A DNA stretch of 42,377 nt from contig KN890203.1 in NCBI GenBank assembly GCA_000934455.1, positions 20,199 through 62,575 of the forward strand. Reading direction: 5' to 3'. Under the pieces are notes generated by a model. That model made no database searches. It was not told the DNA's origin and worked only from the letters and a program-made list of their open reading frames with translations. Below, one piece after another: positions 35,303-42,377 of the stretch. Made by a program: the position numbers and the translations under genes. Position 1 is the stretch's first letter; each line of letters begins with the position of its first letter. This stretch comes from Apostichopus parvimensis. Its lineage: Eukaryota; Echinodermata; Holothuroidea; Aspidochirotida; Stichopodidae.

Positions 35303-37442
35303 GTCGGGTACAGTATGTCTTCCCTTTAATACTGGTATACATTCTAGAGCAAATCCATCGAACCCTGTGTCATTTGATTCGGATTAGTTGGATATAAGGC
35401 TAGTTCAGCAGCTGCCTTCACAACTTAAGTTGCCAGAGAATTGTCATGAAATACATAGCTTGTTGCCATTCCATACTTACAAATAACTGCTCAGAAAAAA
35501 AATAAAAATATTTTGTCATTAAAGGTCGATTACTTGTATCGAAGAGTTTTAACAATTTAGTAAGTAATATATTGGATCTTTAACATGAAATTGAACTAAG
35601 CAACAGTAATTTACAAGTGAGACTGACTTGAAGACATTCTTCTTTGTTTCCAAGGCTGAATTTTTTTTGAAATATTCAAGGACAGTCAAAAACCAAATTG
35701 GCTGGTATGGCTGCAGATAATTGCCTCATGCAAGTCATTTGTGTTTTGTATCAATACAGTGTGAAGGTTTTACGGTTTGTTAATTGTACAGTACAAAAAC
35801 CTTCAAATTATTGGCATAAAACATATTAAAGCTGCACATTGTGTTGGATATATACGCCGCATTCTAGACTTTCTAGTGAAACATAATCGAGAGCCAGGGA
35901 AACAATGAATGATACAATGTGTTACTTTTAATCCATCAAAATCACACAGAAAAAAAAAAAGTTTGCAAACTGTTTACAACCGAAATAATGCATAAAGCAA
36001 AAATTTTGTTAATCAAACGTATTCAACAGCTAGCCTTATGTTCGCAGTATATGAATGTAATACTTTTTACATACAGTATCAGTCAGAAGTCTTTACTGAC
36101 TGCTGTGACAGCTAAAAGGCCAGTGTGACATGAAAAATAGCAGGTTACTATTTGGATGTGGATGGCAAATAAGCTTTCAGGTACTTGTCAATATTAAAGT
36201 AAGGGATTCTGCAATTACATAGTGCTGTAAAAGGAATACAATTCTGTGATTTTATGTAAATTATGTCAAGATACCCTGGTGAACACACTCATTAAAATCT
36301 ACTGCACAGATCATCATGCATGCAACATAGTACTTTTCCCAACATGTGGGACACTGTGTCACTGATAGTTTATTATAATAGCTGCTGAAGCAATAGTGTC
36401 TTTTAAAGTACAAAATATACATTTTAAAATATTACTGTACTTGGCAAATTAAATGGCAATTTCTCTGTTGTAAGAACTAACAAAATAATAGAATTTGTTC
36501 ACAACTGCTGCAGAATATCACTTCGATTTTTAATTTGCTTTGCAACAATTCTATCAATTGAATTAAGAAGATGAAACATTTTTTTAAATATTCAGTAACT
36601 TCTTGGAATGGTTTTGGAAATGCAGTTCTTCAAATCTAAATCAGACATCTGGATATCTCTTTTTTCAAAATCTAATTCAGTGAGAAGAAATAGCCCAAAT
36701 TAAACTTACATGTAATTGACCGTATGAGGTTCTGGGAAACTAAAACCATATCATAGCTCATATGGCCTTCCATTTTCCTATTTTGACTACATAACATTCA
36801 TGTAGTGTAAAAGGTAAATTCAACATAAGTGTGTGCAAATTTTAGTTAATTAAAACACCTAAGACATACTGTATAGTGTTATTGAAGTAACATTACAACC
36901 AATTATAAAGGGATATATACGGGTGGCTGAAATTATTTGCATATGATTAAAATTCTGGAAATTTAGTGAATCTTTAGGTGAAAACTTCATCCTCATAGAA
37001 TTTTGCATTGTATTAAAGATATGAAATTTGTTTCATGTATAAATATAGAAGATTGTCTTATTTTGGTTAAATATAAACATGTTTTGAAACACATTTCTGG
37101 CTAAACTAAAAGTGCTGCTTGAAAAATAGCCCAACTAAACTTCAACCAAATGAACCCTCTCTGCTATTTTAACATGAAAGATGCGTGATTCATATTCATA
37201 TAGTTGGTTCAATAAAGAGAACAGAAAGATATGTGTAGCTAACATACCAAAGATACGGTGGGCCCCTTGGCTCTACTGCCTGCATGCCTCATTATTGTCA
37301 ATGTAGACTTAAGGGTCATCATTCATACCTTCAACAAATTGTAATGTGCTAAAATTTGCTAAATATCACATATCATGGAGCTTTCCATCCTCCATATGAA
37401 GGAAACATTACTGAGATGGGCAAAAATATATATCACCTAAAA

Positions 37443-37793
37443 GGCAGTGGTGTGGTAACAGCCAAGGCAATCTGGGAGAGCAACAGGGGCAAGGCATATA
37501 TTTTTTTTGGGGGGGGGTCCCAAAATACAACACTGATATGGACGAGGGGTCTACTAGAGGTTTCCTCGCCCTTTTGGGAATTCTTCTAAGTAAAGTGACT
37601 TAGACGCAAAGTGGGGGCAATTTATCACATTAATGCATTGCACTAAAAGCTGTTTCTAATACAAATGATAAGCCTACTTCTATATATTTTGGATAAGTAG
37701 CAGATCTGATTGGGTGGAAACTGGTGGGTGCAAGGGGAAAATCTGGGGAGCAATTGCCCCCTCATGCCCTCCTCCCCATAGCGCTGTCACTGC
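37443..37793 (+). mobile_element. MITE-like repeat with imperfect terminal repeats
   Basis: The element begins GGCAGTGGTGTGG and ends CCATAGCGCTGTCACTGC, whose complement GCAGTGACAGCGCTATGG forms an imperfect inverted end (GCAGTG...TGG). It contains a T8G9 tract and, near the 3' end, CAATTGCCCCCTCATGCCC. Its 5' end recurs at 42350. No coding capacity. It fits a short non-autonomous DNA transposon; a SINE-like origin cannot be excluded. Confidence 0.6.
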
Positions 37794-39299
37794 AGACAGG
37801 GAAAATTGCTTTCAGAGTGGTAATAAATAGGCTTAATCGAAATTTGAACAATGGTTGAGCATTTTATGACTTGCAAGCCTATTTAGTCTAACACAATACT
37901 GATGATCCTAAATTTAATTGTTTATGACATCTCCTAGGGTATATATACATATTTGTTGATTTTGCTCTGTGTAGGCATGAACCAGGTCCCATAAGTAAAA
38001 CACTATAATATATAGATTCCCTATAGTTAAATCAAGGCAAACAGCTTTATACAAATAACAAGCAGAACTTTGACCTAAGATTAAAGAGCTTGAGGTGAAA
38101 GACAACCCTTCCCAATAAACTATTAAACCTTCTGAATTGTTGTGATCTTTCAACTCCATGCATACAGGCTTAGAATTACACACACAGTAGAGATATATGT
38201 CTTAGTATACTGAAGTACCTTTCATAGCAGGTGCCCTACTGCAGATTTAGCAGAATTTGAAAGGCTTACCGATAGATTGAATAACTGCCAGTCAGATATG
38301 AACACCATTTGGCTTTTAGAGAACCATAACCAAAAAATTATCCATCATTAAGAGAGATATAAAAGTAATTCCTTTCTCAACAAACCTAAGCAGATCCTGG
38401 CAATGGATTAAATAAAAATAGGACACATCCGTAAACTTGTGGAGCTCAGTAAATTTAACAGGTTTTGGGGGAATAGTCTGCACAACCATGGCCCAATTGT
38501 AATGTTATACTCTATCGGATGGGGAGTATAGCTAGCCTACTTGTTCAAATTAGACACCTATACTGAGCGGTTGAGAAAACATGCTATTAATAAAATATGT
38601 GATGCATGAAAAAGTTTGCAGTTCGGGGACCAAAACCTATCCTACAGTTGGGTTATAGGGCCAATTTTATGATTTCACATGTACTGTACCTAATTCTTCC
38701 AAGCACTACTACTTCAGATAAAACACTAGCAGGAGAGGAAAATTAACAATCTGCAATAACCTTGGACTTAACTAAAGTACAATCACATTAGAGTTTGAAG
38801 GAGACTTGAACGATGCATCACCTGCCTCATCATATAAGCATTACCATGACTACCTCCTACATGATCTCATCATTATACAGTTAATCAATACTAACCTCCG
38901 AGGCTGGCATATTGTCACATTCTGTAGGTCTGTGAAAAATACATCCACAACAAGGTTTGGTCATTGATCGTGAGGAGACTTTATTTTTTCATTTTGTTTA
39001 ATGTTTATTTAACATAATTAAATAAGACTCCAGTGCCAATGATGTCATATTATCAAACAACTCTGAGGCTAATTCATAACTAAGCAAATGAAATTGTCAA
39101 CAAATCCAAACTTGCTTCAAATAGTCATGTATGTGACTCAGTAACTACTTGATGCAAAGCAGAATATGCCACTACTGTGCAATGATTCTTAACATCTTAT
39201 AAGCACATGCAGCTAAACTTGTAGTACAGCATATCATATCATACAGAATGGTGCAATTAGCTGACAATGTCTACTACCTGATCAGGATATGCAATTAGA

Positions 39300-40235
39300 C
39301 TTGGCCTGGGTAAATCTGTTATGAAAGGATATAATATGGTTTTGAATTATTCTTAAGCTTGATCTCTACCAAAGTATGGGCCCAAAATTTTGGCTAAACG
39401 TTATGGTAGGCCTACATCGTCATCACTGTGTGATTATTTACTACATGATAGTACCAAAAGCGACTGTTAGTTTGTGTTTACAATGGAATACATACTGTGG
39501 CTTTAATGTAACGAGATTTCTACATTTTGTACTAATGCACAATCTTGCATGGTAAGGAAATGTGACAATGCAAATACAGCTTTATATAGCTGCTGTATAT
39601 GATAACTTTGCATTCTTTCTCCAGTTTCTATCCGTTTAAATTTGTATATTACTTCAAGTCTCCAAGGTCATAAAGTACAGTACTTTAGTTACTTGCAATC
39701 TTCTCTGCAGCCTTTGATATACTGTATTGTGCATTATATATCAATCACCATTATAGACATTAATTCCCTCTCATAGTGTTATGTTTATTTGGTATACTGA
39801 TATTCCATATATGTGTACACACATGTTGGTTTACCTACTCCTGTAATTTAACAAATCTGATTGTGATATCCTAATCATAAAGCAAACTTTCCACTCTTCA
39901 AACTGCTGATGACTTACAGATTGACAGACAGACTGCTATAGTAATGTTCACAGAAGTAGTTTGTTGGAGATCCGTGCAGATATCTCAACTCAAGCTGACT
40001 ATGAAAAAAGGGTCCCAACACAGGTCTGATGTAGACAAGGCCCCTCCTACCCATCTCCATCCCCTCTTCCCCAAACCCATCACCTCTCCTTCCACAATCC
40101 TTATCCCCTTCCCATCCCCATACCATCCCCTTCCACATCTCTCCATGGGGTAAACTTATACATTGAACTGGACGCATTCACACTCTGCCCCTCCCCTGCT
40201 TTTCACCGTATGTTGGTAAAAGAAACAGATCGGAA
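39300..40235. other. Upstream region, nothing recognised
   Basis: AT-rich sequence with several TACTGTA/TACAGTA motifs. A C-rich block at 40041-40140 produces spurious proline-rich frames on the plus strand. No gene or element is supported. Confidence 0.5.
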
Positions 40236-40440
40236 ATGTGTCATGTGCAGTCGCGGATCGCATAGTATGTTTACTCCAAAACTTTCGTTGTCATAGTATA
40301 TAGCTTTAGGGTGACAACACCACGCTATGTATGGCCCACACGTACTCAATCTATGTAGGAATCAGCACATGCGTGATACAGGGCTGGAATTTCACGCGAG
40401 AAAGCACGTGACATAATGCGGTCACCGGATATCTCGGTTC
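40236..40440. promoter_or_regulatory. CpG-richer stretch with a CACGTG E-box (weak)
   Basis: About a dozen CpGs in 205 bp stand out from the depleted surroundings, together with CACGCGAG and a CACGTG E-box near 40406. It adjoins the GATC-rich foldback. It may be a promoter, a young CpG-rich insertion, or part of the same element. No start site or exon is evident. Confidence 0.22.
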
Positions 40441-40454
40441 ACTGTTGATGCAGG

Positions 40455-40630
40455 AGTGTTTACATTGCAAAATTGATCTCGACATCCGGATCAGATCCCG
40501 GTCTCTGCCAGCATCAAATTAGGAGGATCAGATCCAGATCTGAACTGCGTTTACACTACAGCTGTGATCCCGACGTCAGGATCTGATCCTGACGTCGAGA
40601 TCTGATCCGGATCTAGTGTAAGAGCACCCT
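40455..40630. mobile_element. GATC-dense foldback element
   Basis: Between 40475 and 40613 there are twelve GATC tetramers in 139 bp. The centre is a near-perfect palindrome: GACGTCAGGATC (40572-40583), T, GATCCTGACGTC (40585-40596). It extends to TTACACTA (40551) and TAGTGTAA (40614). An outer inverted pair, ATCCGGATCAGATC near 40485 and GATCTGATCCGGAT near 40598, encloses it. This layered structure fits a foldback MITE. Its ends and any target duplication are unclear. Confidence 0.65.
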
Positions 40631-40639
40631 TACAGTGAT

Positions 40640-42349
40640 ATTGCATTACGTAGAAAAGAAAACTTGTGACTGTACAGAATCAATCCTAACTTAACACTGA
40701 GTTTAACATGAAAATATTTAAAACAATTATTTTTCCCATTGTGGCTTCTTTTTATCATTGTATGAAAGGTGTTTTATGTATAGTCATCTCAATCCTGTTG
40801 CAACACCATAAATCACACCAAAATCATTATCCTTTCTAACAGATCCAGGAAAGTCAATAACCATCATGTATCATGTAACTTAACTTTGACAAAGACTTTT
40901 ATTACATGTAAAGTTAACCAAGTCTACCTAAATTATCCATAACCCCTCTCAAGGTCTGAACTTGAAAGGAAACCATGAGTTCTCTCGTTAACACCTAGAG
41001 AGACGTTGTGAAGTACAGTACAACACTTGGCACTTTAGAGAGCTGTTGTGGTTATGTAAATGAGTCTAGTCAAACAGCACTTGGTGGCTGAAAGTAACAA
41101 GTTGAAGGGCACTGTATTGTCCTTTGCCAATCCATGGTGTCAAGTCATATGTTCCTATCACACGACACTTTCTGACTTCGAAGTGACTTCAATCGCTTAC
41201 ATGCTTCACTACACGCAAGTAATTGTTAAGGCTGCTACCGCAATGAATATATTAATAAATGATTATAGAGTAATGTGTTCCCTTTGAAAGAGCAGTTTGT
41301 TGCGTTGATTTTGGTACAATTTCGTAACCATTTGACAAGCTCTTTCTTGGAATAATACTCATTCCTCGGCTTAAGTGATCATTGTACACAGGGATGATGC
41401 ACTATTGTTTCAGTCATAAGGACTCTTTGACAAACTTTCTGATAACCTATATAACTGACAAGCATATATCAAGCTGAGATTATCACCATCCTTCATACTT
41501 AATAATGACTGAAGGACACAAGGCATTAACTGATGCATACAGTGACAATGGTTTCTTATCTTAGATTCCTGGTCCACTAGTCACTACCATGAGTCAATAA
41601 AACCCACACAAACCACAACCAACTCTTATTTGTGCAACACAGTTGCTTACCCAGAAAAAAAAAATTGGTCACAAGTAACAACAGTAGCTGAGCACTGCCT
41701 ATTTCAAAGCCGTTAAATTTTTTAACCTTTGGAAATGTGTAATTTTTACACAAATGGAATGCATACAACTGGGCAATAGGTAGACTCCCCAGTGTGAATG
41801 TTATGTCAAAAGTCAAAACCCTTACTGCTCTCATGGGTGTGAAATCATTCAACTTCCCATCAGTTTCCTTCTGTGGGTCTCTCTGCCATGTCTTCAAACA
41901 CCTACCTAATTTCACTGTCATAAAGAACAGTTTGTATTCCATAAAAATTCTAACCAAATTCATTAAAGCTACTGGACAGTTCTGTACAAAGTCTGTGTAC
42001 TAAATTTTTGTCCTTAATACTGTAGCAGCTACTAATGATGTGCCTCTTTTTATGGGCTAACCAATAGCATACACAGTTAACAATTACATTAGTCAATGAA
42101 ATAAAACCCTGTTACTTTTTATGCCACAAAAAAAAACCTTATTCATGAAACTCTAATAGATCAGTGCTAAGTGTTGATATCTACTCCTTTCTTCGTTGTT
42201 TCTCCTCCTTTTTTTTCTTCTAAAGAAACAAACCTTCCTTAACATCAAGTACTTCTAATAATTTTTATGACACAAATTCAAACTAACAAGACACTTCCCA
42301 AAGCTACCTGTACTTCTACAAGATTCATTTAAATGGTTATATCAGTTAT
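40640..42349. other. Upstream region, no supported gene
   Basis: AT-rich DNA. The longest frame here (41577-41963 minus, 128 codons) overlaps an opposite-strand frame, has no recognised motif and no clear splice context, so it is not called. No repeat was identified. Confidence 0.5.
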
Positions 42350-42377
42350 CAGTGGCAGCACCAGCCAAGGCAATCTG
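42350..42377 (+). mobile_element. Second copy of the MITE-like repeat, cut by window end
   Basis: CAGTGG, six variable bases and then CAGCCAAGGCAATCTG match the 5' end of the element at 37443, where the same 16 nt are exact. The window stops inside this copy. Confidence 0.65.

Noticed and set aside
35164-35397. 77-codon plus-strand frame with a CAG|GTAAGC site
   Set aside because: It lies in the loop and right arm of the long inverted repeat and has no homology that I can see.
41577-41963. 128-codon minus-strand frame
   Set aside because: No motif, low-complexity hydrophobic composition and a competing frame on the plus strand; no splice or promoter support.
1-42377. Complete tRNA, rRNA or CRISPR array
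   Set aside because: Only partial Pol III box motifs were seen (17430 and 28921); no cloverleaf, rRNA core sequence or regularly spaced identical repeats with unique spacers were found.

Overview
The window is animal nuclear DNA: AT-rich, almost empty of long reading frames, with GT-AG introns, a tRNA-derived SINE head, miniature DNA transposons and many poly-C/poly-G and short tandem tracts. Repeat style, motifs such as TAGGCCTA and the gene found fit a marine invertebrate deuterostome, most likely an echinoderm (sea cucumber or sea urchin type). This organism call is inference. There is no rRNA, complete tRNA, CRISPR array, operon or intact transposase.

The one gene I recognise is a semaphorin on the minus strand, read from right to left. 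Its first coding exon (23391-23646, ATG at 23532) has a 5'UTR, a signal peptide and the segment before the sema domain. A 13.1 kb intron separates it from exon 2 (10160-10262), which encodes the start of the sema domain (DYSQIVIDEENNQIIVGA). The Cys-x6-VIAYEDL lead-in resembles class 5 semaphorins. No third exon was found in the remaining 10.1 kb, so intron 2 is long and the rest of the gene lies beyond position 1. An excellent 3' splice site just before the 5'UTR segment implies at least one non-coding exon at higher coordinates.

Region by region: 1-10159 is intron 2, ending (in transcript order, beginning) with a 25-nt purine-rich minisatellite next to the exon 2 donor. 10263-23390 is intron 1, with a SINE head, a nested palindromic array and a 340-N assembly gap. 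23647-42377 is upstream DNA. It holds weak exon candidates (24251-24340 plus; 27567-27656 minus), a hAT-type MITE with 8-bp target duplications, an 80-bp inverted-repeat hairpin, tandemly duplicated segments, a GATC-dense foldback element, and a MITE-like repeat whose second copy is cut by the window end.

The most unusual signals are the G-rich minisatellite abutting the exon 2 donor, the AvrII/SmaI-type palindrome array running into the gap, the long hairpin at 35 kb, the GATC cluster at 40.5 kb, inverted copies of one repeat on either side of exon 1, and a window-wide excess of the 7-mer TACTGTA/TACAGTA.
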